Shown one piece after another: positions 1-6,955 of a stretch of DNA of 12,647 nucleotides. This DNA comes from Acidaminococcaceae bacterium. Its GTDB lineage: Bacteria; Bacillota; Negativicutes; Acidaminococcales; Acidaminococcaceae. The notes under the pieces were generated by a model that searched no databases, was not told where the DNA came from, and saw nothing but the letters and a program-made list of their open reading frames with translations. Every line of letters starts with the position of its first letter. Positions within the stretch are counted from its first letter, which is position 1. The DNA is taken from the NCBI GenBank assembly GCA_022653215.1, contig JALCSJ010000049.1:1-12647 (forward strand), written 5' to 3'. The position numbers and the translations under genes are program-made.

Positions 1-259
1 GATTACCCATGGAAATCGTTTCTTACATGGGTATGGTGAGGACACTCTGGCAGAAGTGGGCAGGGAAAGACATGCTGATATTGTGGTTTACGGACATACC
101 CATGTGCCTGTAGTCAAATGGTACGATGATATTCTGGTTATTAATCCGGGGAGTCCTTCCAGACCTCGTATGGGAATTCCTACTTATGGCATTATGACCA
201 TTGAGGGGGAAAGCAAACCCAAAGCAGAAATTTATGAAGTAAGAGATAAATTTTTATGA
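1..259 (+). CDS. YfcE/MJ0936-family metallophosphoesterase, 3' part only
   Basis: The gene enters from the left edge; the first whole codon is at position 2 and the stop is TGA at 257-259. About 85 C-terminal residues are visible. They carry the last two metal-binding blocks of the calcineurin-like phosphoesterase fold: ITHGN at the very start (usually THGH in this subfamily), then YGHTHVP, followed by INPGSPSRPR, which is typical of the YfcE/MJ0936 group. Members are small (about 160-185 residues) cytosolic Mn2+-dependent phosphodiesterases active on model phosphodiesters; physiological substrates are mostly unknown. The DxH, GD and GNHD blocks would lie upstream of the window. An internal GTG at 56 opens a shorter frame but is not a start, because conserved sequence precedes it. 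Only 36 bp separate the stop from the malic enzyme gene, with no hairpin, so the two may be cotranscribed. Confidence 0.88.
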   Translation, partial: ITHGNRFLHGYGEDTLAEVGRERHADIVVYGHTHVPVVKWYDDILVINPGSPSRPRMGIPTYGIMTIEGESKPKAEIYEVRDKFL

Positions 260-282
260 TTTTATCAGTTTAACTTTATATT

Positions 283-288
283 AGGAGG
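283..288 (+). promoter_or_regulatory. Strong ribosome binding site of the malic enzyme gene
   Basis: A perfect AGGAGG lies 7 bases before the ATG at 296 and fixes this start. I see no convincing promoter in the 36-bp gap (260-295), which supports transcription from further upstream. Confidence 0.8.
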
Positions 289-295
289 CGTTTTC

Positions 296-1540
296 ATGGC
301 AAATACTGATGTTTTAAACGAAGAATCATTGGCAATGCATAAAAAATTCAATGGTAAATTAGGTGTAGTCAGCAAAGTACCTTTGAAAGATGGTCATGAT
401 TTATCTATAGCTTATACTCCCGGAGTAGCTGAACCTTGCCGTAAAATCGAAAAAGATAAAAATTTGTCTTTTGAATATACCTGGCGGGGAAATTGCGTAG
501 CTGTTGTCAGTGACGGTACAAGAGTCCTTGGTCTGGGTGATATTGGACCAGAGGCTGCCATGCCGGTTATGGAAGGCAAAGCTGTTTTGTATAAGACTTT
601 CGGTGATGTTGATGCTGTGCCTATTTGTATTGATGCTAAAGACGCTAAAGAATTTGTAAATATGGTACAAAGATTACAGCCTTCTTTTGGGGGTATTAAT
701 CTGGAAGATATTTCTTCTCCCAAATGTTATGAAATAGAAGCAGAACTGATTAAAACCTGCAATATTCCTATTTTCCATGATGATCAGCATGGTACTGCTA
801 TTATCTGTTTGGCTGCTGTTTTGGGCGGATTGCGCTATGTAAAAAAAGATATTGCTACGGCAAAATTTGTCGTTAATGGTATTGGTGCTGCCGGTAGTGC
901 CATTGGCAAGCTTCTTTATAAATTAGGAGCTAAGAATATTATCATGGTTGACAGTAAGGGTGCTTTGTATGAAGGCCGTCCCGGTCATTTGGATATGGCC
1001 AAAGCTTATTTGGCTACTGTAACGAATAAAAACAAGATTCAAGGCAACTTGGCTGAGGTAACCAAGGGTGCTGATGTTTTAATCGGTTGTTCCAAACCGG
1101 GAGTATTTACTGCAGATATAATTAAAGGTATGAATAAGAATGCCATTGTTTTTGGTTTGGCTAATCCGGTTCCTGAAACAACCTATGAAGCAGCTATGGC
1201 TGCAGGTGCCGCTGTTGCAGGGACAGGCCGCAGCGATGCTCCTAATCAAGTAAACAATGTCTGCGTATTCCCCGGTCTATTCCGTGGGGCTTTGGATGTT
1301 CGTGCCAAAGCCATTACTGAAGAAATGAAAGTGGCAGCCGTTCATGCTATTGTTGATTTAATCGATGAGAAGGATTTGCGTGCCGACTATGTAGTACCGG
1401 GTGCTTTTGACAAGAGAGTTGCTCCCGCTGTGGCAGCTGCTGTGGCTAAAACTGCTATGGAACAAGGCATTGCCAGAGTGCAAAGAGATCCTGAGGAAAT
1501 CAAGGCTGCAACTGCCAAGAGAATAGCTAATCACTATTAA
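296..1540 (+). CDS. NAD-dependent malic enzyme (oxaloacetate-decarboxylating malate dehydrogenase)
   Basis: The product (414 residues) matches the short two-domain bacterial malic enzymes, which convert malate to pyruvate and CO2 while reducing NAD(P)+. The N-terminal malic domain shows SIAYTPGVAEPC (39-48) with the catalytic tyrosine at 40, GDIGPEAAMPVMEGK with the catalytic lysine at 95, and metal ligands in NLEDI (E137, D138) and FHDDQHGTA (D162, D163). The NAD-binding Rossmann domain begins at VNGIGAAGSA (193-202), followed by GLANPVPE and GRSDAPNQVNN. The protein is cytosolic. There is no phosphotransacetylase-like C-terminal extension, so it is not a MaeB-type fusion. In an anaerobe it would link malate/fumarate metabolism to pyruvate; the direction in vivo and NAD versus NADP preference cannot be read with certainty. 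It follows the phosphodiesterase gene closely and ends before a hairpin terminator. Confidence 0.95.
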   Translation: MANTDVLNEESLAMHKKFNGKLGVVSKVPLKDGHDLSIAYTPGVAEPCRKIEKDKNLSFEYTWRGNCVAVVSDGTRVLGLGDIGPEAAMPVMEGKAVLYKTFGDVDAVPICIDAKDAKEFVNMVQRLQPSFGGINLEDISSPKCYEIEAELIKTCNIPIFHDDQHGTAIICLAAVLGGLRYVKKDIATAKFVVNGIGAAGSAIGKLLYKLGAKNIIMVDSKGALYEGRPGHLDMAKAYLATVTNKNKIQGNLAEVTKGADVLIGCSKPGVFTADIIKGMNKNAIVFGLANPVPETTYEAAMAAGAAVAGTGRSDAPNQVNNVCVFPGLFRGALDVRAKAITEEMKVAAVHAIVDLIDEKDLRADYVVPGAFDKRVAPAVAAAVAKTAMEQGIARVQRDPEEIKAATAKRIANHY

Positions 1541-1567
1541 TCTTTTTTACGGGATTAATTAAACGTA

Positions 1568-1614
1568 AAAAGCGCCATGACTGTTAACTACATTACAGTT
1601 ATGGCGCTTTTAAA
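1568..1614 (+). terminator. Rho-independent terminator after the malic enzyme gene
   Basis: An inverted repeat pairs 1568-1584 with 1595-1611 (17 bp including one G-U pair) around a 10-nt loop. The stem core is AAAAGCGCCAT / ATGGCGCTTTT. The downstream T-tract is short, but the right arm itself ends in four T. Confidence 0.85.
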
Positions 1615-1643
1615 ATATTAAAAGAAGAAAATTGTAGTAAAAC

Positions 1644-1672
1644 TTGCTATAAACAATAAAAAATAGTAAAAT
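1644..1672 (+). promoter_or_regulatory. Predicted sigma-A promoter of metQ
   Basis: TTGCTA (1644-1649) and TAAAAT (1667-1672) are separated by 17 bp, close to consensus. They lie just after the malic enzyme terminator and about 35 bp before the metQ start. The leader is too short for an S-box riboswitch or T-box, so no methionine-sensing RNA is visible here. Confidence 0.55.
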
Positions 1673-1706
1673 CAAATAATATTCATAAAAAAGAGGGGTG
1701 TATTAC

Positions 1707-2537
1707 ATGAAGAAAGTAGTATTAACACTGGCTGCACTTTTAACTGTTGCAGCGCTGGCTGTTGGCTGTGGCGGCGAGAAGAAACCGGCTGCAGACACGA
1801 AAAAGTCGGCAGGTAAAAAAATAACTCTGAAAATAGGCGCAACACCTGTGCCCCATTCAGAAATTTTGAACTTTATTAAACCGGTACTGGCTAAGGATAA
1901 TATTGATTTGGAAGTCATTGAATTCAATGACTATGTTAAGCCTAATATGGCTCTTAATGATAAGGAATTAGATGCAAACTTTTTTCAACACAAACCTTAT
2001 TTAGATAAGTTCATCAGTGAGCGCAAAATGAAATTGGTTCCTTTGGTAGCTGTTCATATTGAACCAATGGGTATTTATTCCAAGAAGTTAAAGGATATTA
2101 AGAATATACCTAATGGCGCTAAAGTTGCTATTCCCAATGACCCTACTAATGGTGGTCGTGCTTTAAATATCTTGGCTAAAGCAGGATTGCTTACCATGAA
2201 GGACGGAGTGGGGATTAACGGTACTGCTGCAGATATTAAGGATAATCCCAAGGGTTTAAAGATTACGGAAATTGAAGCAGCATTATTGCCTCGTAGCTTA
2301 GATGATGTTGATTTGTCCGTTATTAACTCCAACTTTGCAATGCAGGCTAATCTGAATCCTACCAAGGATGCGCTTTTCGTAGAGCCCAAAGATTCTCCCT
2401 ACGCTAATATTGTAGTGGTAAGAGCAGGGGATGAGAAGAAAGAGGCAATGGAAAAGCTAAAGAAGGCCATTACTTCTCCTGAAGTTAAGAAGTTTATCGA
2501 AGAAAAATATAAAGGTGCCATTGTTCCGGCCTTCTAA
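1707..2537 (+). CDS. metQ: MetQ/NlpA-family methionine-binding lipoprotein (ABC transporter substrate-binding protein)
   Basis: I choose the ATG at 1707, which has AGAGGGG 7-8 bases upstream; an in-frame GTG at 1698 sits inside that site and is unlikely. The 276-residue product begins with a lipoprotein signal (MKKVVLTLAALLTVAALAVG) and lipobox cysteine 21, so the mature protein should be lipidated and membrane-anchored. Family hallmarks are visible: GATPVPHSEIL near the mature start, NFFQHKPYL, GIYSKK, IPNDPTNGGRAL and NSNFA. These proteins capture D- or L-methionine (some related peptides) and deliver it to MetI/MetN. Neither partner is beside it, and the gene has its own promoter and terminator, so it must work with a transporter encoded elsewhere. 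Exact substrate specificity is inferred from the family. Confidence 0.92.
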   Translation: MKKVVLTLAALLTVAALAVGCGGEKKPAADTKKSAGKKITLKIGATPVPHSEILNFIKPVLAKDNIDLEVIEFNDYVKPNMALNDKELDANFFQHKPYLDKFISERKMKLVPLVAVHIEPMGIYSKKLKDIKNIPNGAKVAIPNDPTNGGRALNILAKAGLLTMKDGVGINGTAADIKDNPKGLKITEIEAALLPRSLDDVDLSVINSNFAMQANLNPTKDALFVEPKDSPYANIVVVRAGDEKKEAMEKLKKAITSPEVKKFIEEKYKGAIVPAF

Positions 2538-2544
2538 AAATTTT

Positions 2545-2576
2545 AAAGACACTCTCTAACGAGGGTGTCTTTTTTT
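2545..2576 (+). terminator. Rho-independent terminator between convergent metQ and sfsA
   Basis: A 12-bp stem (2545-2556 with 2561-2572, one G-U pair) with a TAAC tetraloop is followed by T residues to 2576. It lies 8 bp after the metQ stop. On the minus strand the tract after the stem is weaker (CTTTAAAATTT), so it may also stop sfsA transcripts, less efficiently. The remaining gap, 2577-2636, shows nothing else. Confidence 0.88.
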
Positions 2577-2636
2577 GCCAACCTGCTCTATGTTCCTGCC
2601 AATATTATCCGTAAGTTCTTTGCATATACTCTTAAA

Positions 2637-3314
2637 CTATAACGTTATTTTGACTTTATTATTTATGGTTAATGTGTCGGGTGTGACTTTGCAGTCATAA
2701 GCAAGAATATGGACACCGGCTTTTTGTGCTTTAATAAGGGCGTCACCAAAAGCCGGGTGAGTGTCCCAATTGGGCTCAAAACGTTTTACGCCTTCCATCT
2801 GTATAACAAAGAGCACATAGGAATTAAAACCTTTCTGACGGCAATCTACGAGCTCCTGGAGATGCTTCACACCACGTTCGGTAGGCGCATCGGGAAAACG
2901 TACAATACCATTATTTTCTAAGGTAACACCTTTAACTTCTAAAAAGCCTTTGACAGTGCCTTGTTCGAAATAGAAATCAAATCTGGAATTTTCAAATTTG
3001 GTTTCAGGGCGGAGCAGAGTAAGACCTTTTAATCCACCGGCTCTCAGCCATTCTTCAGTGATTTTGTTAGGAGCTTGTGAATCCATGTTAATGAGGCGTT
3101 TGCCCTTTTGCACAGCAATAAGGTCATATTTCGTCTTACGTAGGGGATTGTCTGATTTTGTAACCCAGACTGTAGAACCTGGCACCAATAGCTCTTTACA
3201 GCGCCCGGTGTTTTTTACATGGCAGATTTCTTCCTGACCATTTAATGTTACATGGGCAATAAAACGATTGGGCCTAAGTAAAAAATTACCTTGTTGAATA
3301 TTTGGATATTTCAT
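2637..3314 (-). CDS. sfsA: SfsA family protein (sugar fermentation stimulation protein homolog)
   Basis: The 225-residue product is a full-length SfsA. It has an N-terminal OB-like region (HVTLNGQEEICHVKNTGRCKEL) and a C-terminal half resembling the PD-(D/E)xK nuclease fold: D113 in SRFDFYF, then E126 and K128 in FLEVKG. The signature FPDAPTERGVKHL runs from 140 to 152. E. coli SfsA was named for stimulating maltose metabolism and binds DNA non-specifically; its real activity is unsettled, and the intact D-ExK triad here only suggests nuclease competence. The ATG (3312-3314) has AGGAG about 7 bases upstream (reverse complement at 3320-3324). It is divergent from the rRNA methyltransferase gene and convergent with metQ. 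Confidence 0.93.
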   Translation of the reverse strand: MKYPNIQQGNFLLRPNRFIAHVTLNGQEEICHVKNTGRCKELLVPGSTVWVTKSDNPLRKTKYDLIAVQKGKRLINMDSQAPNKITEEWLRAGGLKGLTLLRPETKFENSRFDFYFEQGTVKGFLEVKGVTLENNGIVRFPDAPTERGVKHLQELVDCRQKGFNSYVLFVIQMEGVKRFEPNWDTHPAFGDALIKAQKAGVHILAYDCKVTPDTLTINNKVKITL

Positions 3315-3335
3315 ATTTGCTCCTAAAGTGTTAAA

Positions 3336-3348
3336 ATTATGTCATAAT
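3336..3348. promoter_or_regulatory. Perfect small palindrome overlapping a divergent promoter region
   Basis: ATTATG-T-CATAAT is a perfect 6+1+6 inverted repeat in the 61-bp spacer between sfsA and the methyltransferase gene. Read forward it forms an extended -10 element (TGTCATAAT, 3340-3348) for the plus-strand gene. Just beside it, 3350-3355 reads TATAAT on the minus strand and could be the sfsA -10. No good -35 hexamer is visible for either. It could be an operator, or only the symmetry of overlapping AT-rich promoters. Confidence 0.4.
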
Positions 3349-3375
3349 CATTATATCAAAGATTGGAGCTTATGA

Positions 3376-4596
3376 ATGAGAGAATTTGCAAAATTATATA
3401 TAACGAAGAAAGCGGAACATAGTGCCAAATTGGGTCATCCCTGGGTATTTGGCGAGGAAGTCATAAGAATAGAAGGAGAATACAGTAACGGTGACCTGGT
3501 AGATGTTATGAATGATAAAGCCAAATACATCGGCACCGGTTTTGTAAACGATAATTCTAAGATACGTGTGAGAATTATCTCTCGCAATACAAATGACCAA
3601 TTTGACCGAAGTTTCTTTGCAAGACGCATTAGGTATGCCCTGGAATACAGATTGACCGTAATGGGAGAAGATAATTTCAAGTGCTGCCGCCTGATTTTTG
3701 GGGAAGCAGACCAATTTCCCGGCCTGACAGTGGATAGATTTAATGATATTCTTGTGGCACAAGTACTTTGTCTTGGTATTGACCAACGTAAGACCATGAT
3801 TTTTGAACTTCTGGTAGAAATACTTACAGAAATGGGTCAGACTATCCATGGTATTTACGAACGAAATGATGTTGGCATCCGCCAGCTGGAGGGTCTGGAA
3901 GAATATAAAGCCCCTGTTCAATTACAAGGATTGGGGGAATGTCCTACAGAAACTACAATCGAAGAAAATGGCATACTTTTTAAAGTTGATATTGTTAATG
4001 GCCAAAAAACAGGATTTTTCCTGGATCAGAAATTTAATCGTCTTGCCATCAGAAGAATAAGTAAGGGCAGACGGGTATTGGATTGCTTTACCCATACAGG
4101 CGCTTTTGCCTTAAATGCAGCAGCCGCAGGGGCAGCCTCTGTTACAGCAGTAGATATCTCCAAAGAAGCTATTGACGTTACCAGGGAAAATATTGCTTTA
4201 AACGGTTTTGAGGATAAGATAGAAACTTTACAGGCTAATGTTTTTGATTTGTTAACAGAAATGGTTGATAAAAAAGAGCGAAAATATGATTTAATAATTC
4301 TCGACCCACCGGCCTTTACCAAATCCAGCCATACAGTAAAAAATGCTTTGAACGGGTACAAAGAAATCAATTATAAGGCTATGAAACTTCTTCCCAGGGG
4401 CGGCTATCTGGCAACTTGTTCCTGCAGCCATTTTATGCCGGAAGGTTTGTTTATCCATATGCTCAAGGAAGCAGCTTTTGATGCAGATGTATCTTTAAGA
4501 CAAGTGGAAGCCAGACAACAGGCTCCGGATCATCCTATCCTGTATAATGTGCCGGAAACAAATTATTTAAAGTTTTATGTTTTCCAGGTAGTTTAA
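3376..4596 (+). CDS. rlmI: RlmI-type class I SAM-dependent rRNA (cytosine-C5) methyltransferase with PUA domain
   Basis: The 406-residue product has the RlmI/YccW architecture. An N-terminal PUA domain (about 1-75, with HPWVFGEEV) recognises RNA, a central EEHD-like region follows, and a Rossmann methyltransferase occupies about 190-406. SAM-binding motif I is VLDCFTHTGAFALNAA (234-249), the acidic residue is in AVDISKEA (258-265), motif IV is LDPPAF (309-314), and TCSCS (347-351) carries the cysteine expected to attack the cytosine. E. coli RlmI makes m5C1962 in 23S rRNA; that target is inferred. GGAG at 3365-3368, 7 bases before the ATG, decides the start; an ATG at 3372 is in a frame that closes quickly. 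The gene is followed at once by a promoter for the next gene. Confidence 0.9.
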   Translation: MREFAKLYITKKAEHSAKLGHPWVFGEEVIRIEGEYSNGDLVDVMNDKAKYIGTGFVNDNSKIRVRIISRNTNDQFDRSFFARRIRYALEYRLTVMGEDNFKCCRLIFGEADQFPGLTVDRFNDILVAQVLCLGIDQRKTMIFELLVEILTEMGQTIHGIYERNDVGIRQLEGLEEYKAPVQLQGLGECPTETTIEENGILFKVDIVNGQKTGFFLDQKFNRLAIRRISKGRRVLDCFTHTGAFALNAAAAGAASVTAVDISKEAIDVTRENIALNGFEDKIETLQANVFDLLTEMVDKKERKYDLIILDPPAFTKSSHTVKNALNGYKEINYKAMKLLPRGGYLATCSCSHFMPEGLFIHMLKEAAFDADVSLRQVEARQQAPDHPILYNVPETNYLKFYVFQVV

Positions 4597-4599
4597 AAA

Positions 4600-4608
4600 T
4601 GGTATAAT
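4600..4608 (+). promoter_or_regulatory. Extended -10 promoter of the SH3-like gene
   Basis: TGGTATAAT (TG at 4600-4601, TATAAT at 4603-4608) is a perfect extended -10 starting four bases after the preceding stop codon. A poor -35 (TTTCCA, 4581-4586) lies 16 bp upstream inside the methyltransferase gene. The predicted transcript starts near 4615, about 25 nt before the ATG. Confidence 0.6.
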
Positions 4609-4639
4609 CAATATAAATTATAAGGCGGGAGGAAAAGTT

Positions 4640-4948
4640 ATGCTTAAAAGAATTTTAGTTATGTTAACATTGTGTACGATGTTCTTAAGTACAGCAAGTG
4701 CCATGTCTACAAAGGACAAATACGATCAATCTAATGTTTGTGTTATTACCATGGAAAATAATGTAGAATTAGGTGCCGAACCTAATGGTTCCAGTCTAGT
4801 TTTAGGAACGTATCCGAAGGGTACTGTTTTTGTTCCCATTAATCAGTATAGGAATGAAACGGAAAACAAATTGTATAATTTAGTAATACGTTCCGATGGT
4901 GCTATTGGTTGGGTTTTGGCTTCTCAGGTAGCCATTACTCATAAATAA
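4640..4948 (+). CDS. Small secreted SH3-like domain protein
   Basis: The product is 102 residues. A signal peptide (MLKRILVMLTLCTMFLSTASA) ends in an ASA site for signal peptidase I, predicting a mature exported protein of about 81 residues. The mature part resembles a bacterial SH3 (SH3b-like) beta-barrel: NVELGAEPNGSSLVLGTYPKGTVFV near the middle and GAIGWVLASQVAI at the end, the usual 'G-W-V...' closing strand. Such domains often bind peptidoglycan or mediate envelope contacts, but no catalytic domain is attached. GGGAGG (4626-4631) precedes the ATG. It sits between a promoter and a hairpin, with mgtE immediately downstream. The SH3 assignment is from pattern and moderately sure; no specific function is claimed. 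Confidence 0.72.
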   Translation: MLKRILVMLTLCTMFLSTASAMSTKDKYDQSNVCVITMENNVELGAEPNGSSLVLGTYPKGTVFVPINQYRNETENKLYNLVIRSDGAIGWVLASQVAITHK

Positions 4949-4958
4949 AATTGTTATC

Positions 4959-4992
4959 AAAGGGATATTCCAATAAGGGGTATCCTTTTTTT
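4959..4992 (+). terminator. Hairpin with T-tract between the SH3-like gene and mgtE (terminator or attenuator)
   Basis: Left arm 4959-4971 pairs with 4977-4988 through a bulged G and two G-U pairs around an AATAA loop, followed by a run of seven T (4986-4992). It looks like an intrinsic terminator. It ends only 8 bases before the mgtE ribosome site, leaving no room for a promoter, so mgtE transcripts must start before it and pass through it. Confidence 0.75.
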
Positions 4993-5013
4993 GTGGGGAA
5001 GAGGTGACCGGGT

Positions 5014-6402
5014 TTGGATGAGATAGAGCTAAAAAATGAAGAAGTAGACAAAGAAAGAGAAGCAAAAGTTCACGAAGAGCTTCTTCAGGCTCTGAAAAAT
5101 AAAGACGAAGTAAAAATTAAAGATCTGGCAGAGCAGGCTCATCCTATTGATTTGGCCATTGCAATGGAAGATTTTGAGGATGAAGATATTTCATACTTCG
5201 CATCTTTATTGTCAGATGAATTATTAGCAGAAATTATTGAACAAGCTGATGAAGACCTGCAAAATCATATAATGAAAATCATGCAGATTACCAGAATCAT
5301 GCAGATATTTCAGTATATGTCTAAGGATAATATAGTTGATATTCTTGGTAATATGCCAGCTGACCGACGCAAAGACGTAGTTAATTTGATGAAAACAGGT
5401 GATCAGAAAATAATCAGAAACCTGTTAGGCTACGAAGAAAATACAGCCGGCGGCATTATGACCACTGAGTATATTTCTGTGCGTAATACTCTTACAGTAA
5501 GTCAGGCTCTGGCTACAGTTAAAGATATTGCTCCCAAGACAGAAGAAATTAATACGATTTATGTTCTAAATGAGAAAAAACAACTGGTAGGAACAGTCTC
5601 TATTCGTGAACTTTTAGTTGCTAAAAACGGCGACATAATTAATGATATTATGGAAGATAACGTGATTTCCGTAGAGCCGGAAACGGATCAGGAAGAAGTT
5701 GCCAGACTGGTTTCTAAGTATGATTTACATGCTATTCCGGTTGTTAATAAACGCAAAGGCCTTTTAGGTATTATCACCGTAGATGATATCATCGATGTTA
5801 TCGAAGAAGAAAATACGGAAGATATGCTGAAACTGGGCGGTGTAAGTAAAGAAGAAAATGTAGACAGTACTTTATGGGATTCCATAAAAATGCGGTTACC
5901 TTGGCTGCTAATTAATCTATTGACTGCGTTCTTGGCAGCGGCTACAGTGTCGCTTTTTGAAGATACGATTCAACAAGTAGTAGCTTTGGCTGCAGCCATG
6001 CCCATTGTAGCAGGAATGGGCGGTAATGCAGGAACACAGACTTTGGCTATTGTAGTAAGAGGTATTGCTCTGGGTGATATTGAATGGCGCGGTAATAAAT
6101 TAAGAATTTTAAAGGAAATATTTGTAGGGGTTTTGAATGGGGCTGTTACAGGATTAGTGGCAGGTGCTGTTATTTACTGGATGTATGGCAATCTGTATCT
6201 TGGTATTATAATTTTTGTGGCTATGATTGCTAATTTGGTTATTGCCGGTTTCTTTGGATTTTTGGTACCGGTTGTTTTAAAAGCACTGAATGCTGATCCG
6301 GCTGTTGCTTCCAGCATATTTATTACAACTGCAACTGATGTTTTTGGTTTTTTTGTATTTTTAGGTTTAGCGAAAACATTTTTACCATACCTTTTAAAAT
6401 GA
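5014..6402 (+). CDS. mgtE: MgtE-family magnesium channel/transporter
   Basis: The 462-residue product has the complete MgtE layout: a charged N-terminal superhelical domain (about 1-145), a CBS pair (about 147-265, with IMTTEYISVRNTLT and IPVVNKRKGLLGIITVDDII), a connecting helix, and a C-terminal membrane domain (about 290-462). The pore signature PIVAGMGGNAGTQTLA lies at 330-345, and ITTATDVFGFF (437-447) holds the conserved aspartate D442 that binds Mg2+ in the pore. MgtE forms dimeric Mg2+-gated Mg2+ channels in the inner membrane; the N and CBS domains sense cytosolic Mg2+. The start is TTG at 5014, supported by GAGGTG (5001-5006) 7 bases upstream; the first in-frame ATG is codon 51, too late for a complete N domain. 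No classic M-box leader is visible in the 65-bp gap. Confidence 0.95.
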   Translation: MDEIELKNEEVDKEREAKVHEELLQALKNKDEVKIKDLAEQAHPIDLAIAMEDFEDEDISYFASLLSDELLAEIIEQADEDLQNHIMKIMQITRIMQIFQYMSKDNIVDILGNMPADRRKDVVNLMKTGDQKIIRNLLGYEENTAGGIMTTEYISVRNTLTVSQALATVKDIAPKTEEINTIYVLNEKKQLVGTVSIRELLVAKNGDIINDIMEDNVISVEPETDQEEVARLVSKYDLHAIPVVNKRKGLLGIITVDDIIDVIEEENTEDMLKLGGVSKEENVDSTLWDSIKMRLPWLLINLLTAFLAAATVSLFEDTIQQVVALAAAMPIVAGMGGNAGTQTLAIVVRGIALGDIEWRGNKLRILKEIFVGVLNGAVTGLVAGAVIYWMYGNLYLGIIIFVAMIANLVIAGFFGFLVPVVLKALNADPAVASSIFITTATDVFGFFVFLGLAKTFLPYLLK

Positions 6403-6407
6403 AAATA

Positions 6408-6416
6408 TGTTATACT
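6408..6416 (+). promoter_or_regulatory. Extended -10 promoter after mgtE
   Basis: TGTTATACT begins 6 bases after the mgtE stop and lies about 35 bp before the next start. No recognisable -35 is present. Because no terminator separates the genes, readthrough from mgtE is also possible. Confidence 0.5.
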
Positions 6417-6450
6417 ATATTAGTAAATTTAATTATAAGGAGTGTTGTAT

Positions 6451-6900
6451 ATGAACGGCAAAGCTGAAAAGTGGCAAGCATTTGTTAAAGAAAATAAAAT
6501 TGAAGCATTTACTATGGAAGAAGTAAAGAATGATTTACATCCGGCTTTATTCAGATCCAATTTTGATACAGATGGAGTAAGACTTCCTTTGATGCTGGTT
6601 CTTGATGATAGTATCTATACTATGTTTCAGGTATTAGTGGCAAGAAAAGCCGTTACTGCTGAAAACAAAGCAGCCTTGGAAGAACTTCTGAACAGTTACA
6701 ACAGACAATTCAAGGTATTCAAATATTATACCAATGAAGAAGGGGACATTTGCTTAGACACTTGTCTTCCCAGCACGGTAGAAAGCTTTGATCCTGTGGT
6801 TATCAGAAGCGTTATCGATGTTGTGCTGAAACATTTACAAGAAAAGTATTCCGAAATCATGAAAGTGGTTTGGAATAAGGCAGAAATTAAAGGTAACTGA
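6451..6900 (+). CDS. YbjN-like (type III secretion chaperone-like fold) cytosolic protein
   Basis: I choose the ATG at 6451, with AAGGAG at 6437-6442, over an in-frame GTG at 6442 that overlaps this site. The 149-residue product has no signal peptide or membrane segment. Its layout resembles the YbjN / class I secretion-chaperone-like fold: an N-terminal helix, a strand region around RLPLMLVLDDSIYTMFQVLV, then LLNSYNRQFKVFKYYTNEEGDICLDTCL and a closing helix VIRSVIDVVLKHLQEKY. The pattern 'N-x2-Y/L-N ... K/F ... G-x-hydrophobic' is what points to YbjN-like proteins, sometimes labelled putative sensory transduction regulators. Their function is poorly known, generally small adaptor-like proteins. 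It lies after mgtE with its own promoter and before a strong terminator. The family assignment is tentative. Confidence 0.6.
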   Translation: MNGKAEKWQAFVKENKIEAFTMEEVKNDLHPALFRSNFDTDGVRLPLMLVLDDSIYTMFQVLVARKAVTAENKAALEELLNSYNRQFKVFKYYTNEEGDICLDTCLPSTVESFDPVVIRSVIDVVLKHLQEKYSEIMKVVWNKAEIKGN

Positions 6901-6904
6901 AACT

Positions 6905-6955
6905 AAAAAATGCTGCAACACAATGATTTTTGTCATTATGTTGCAGCATTTTTTT
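6905..6955. terminator. Strong bidirectional terminator
   Basis: AAAAAATGCTGCAACA (6905-6920) pairs with its complement at 6939-6954; the stem continues inward after one A-C mismatch with five more pairs around a T-rich loop. A-runs on the left and T-runs on the right give a U-tract in both directions, so it serves the YbjN-like gene on plus and the transporter gene on minus. Its right end overlaps the minus gene's stop codon (6954-6956). Confidence 0.92.

Noticed and set aside
1..25. THGN in place of THGH in the phosphodiesterase as a sign of inactivation
   Set aside because: The first histidine and the GHTH pair are kept; in this superfamily the histidine before Gly is the likely metal ligand, so the change need not abolish activity.
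1698..1706. GTG start for metQ adding three residues
   Set aside because: The GTG is part of the ribosome site serving the ATG at 1707, and the lipoprotein signal begins naturally at MKK.
1612..1706. Possible SAM or T-box riboswitch before metQ
   Set aside because: The leader after the predicted promoter is only about 30 nt and shows no stem structure or conserved box.
3394..3921. Long minus-strand open frame of 175 codons opposite the rRNA methyltransferase gene
   Set aside because: It lies wholly within a well-supported gene, has no ribosome site or recognisable family, and its composition is that of an antisense shadow.
6442..6450. GTG start for the YbjN-like gene
   Set aside because: The codon overlaps AAGGAG, which is 8 bases from the better ATG at 6451.
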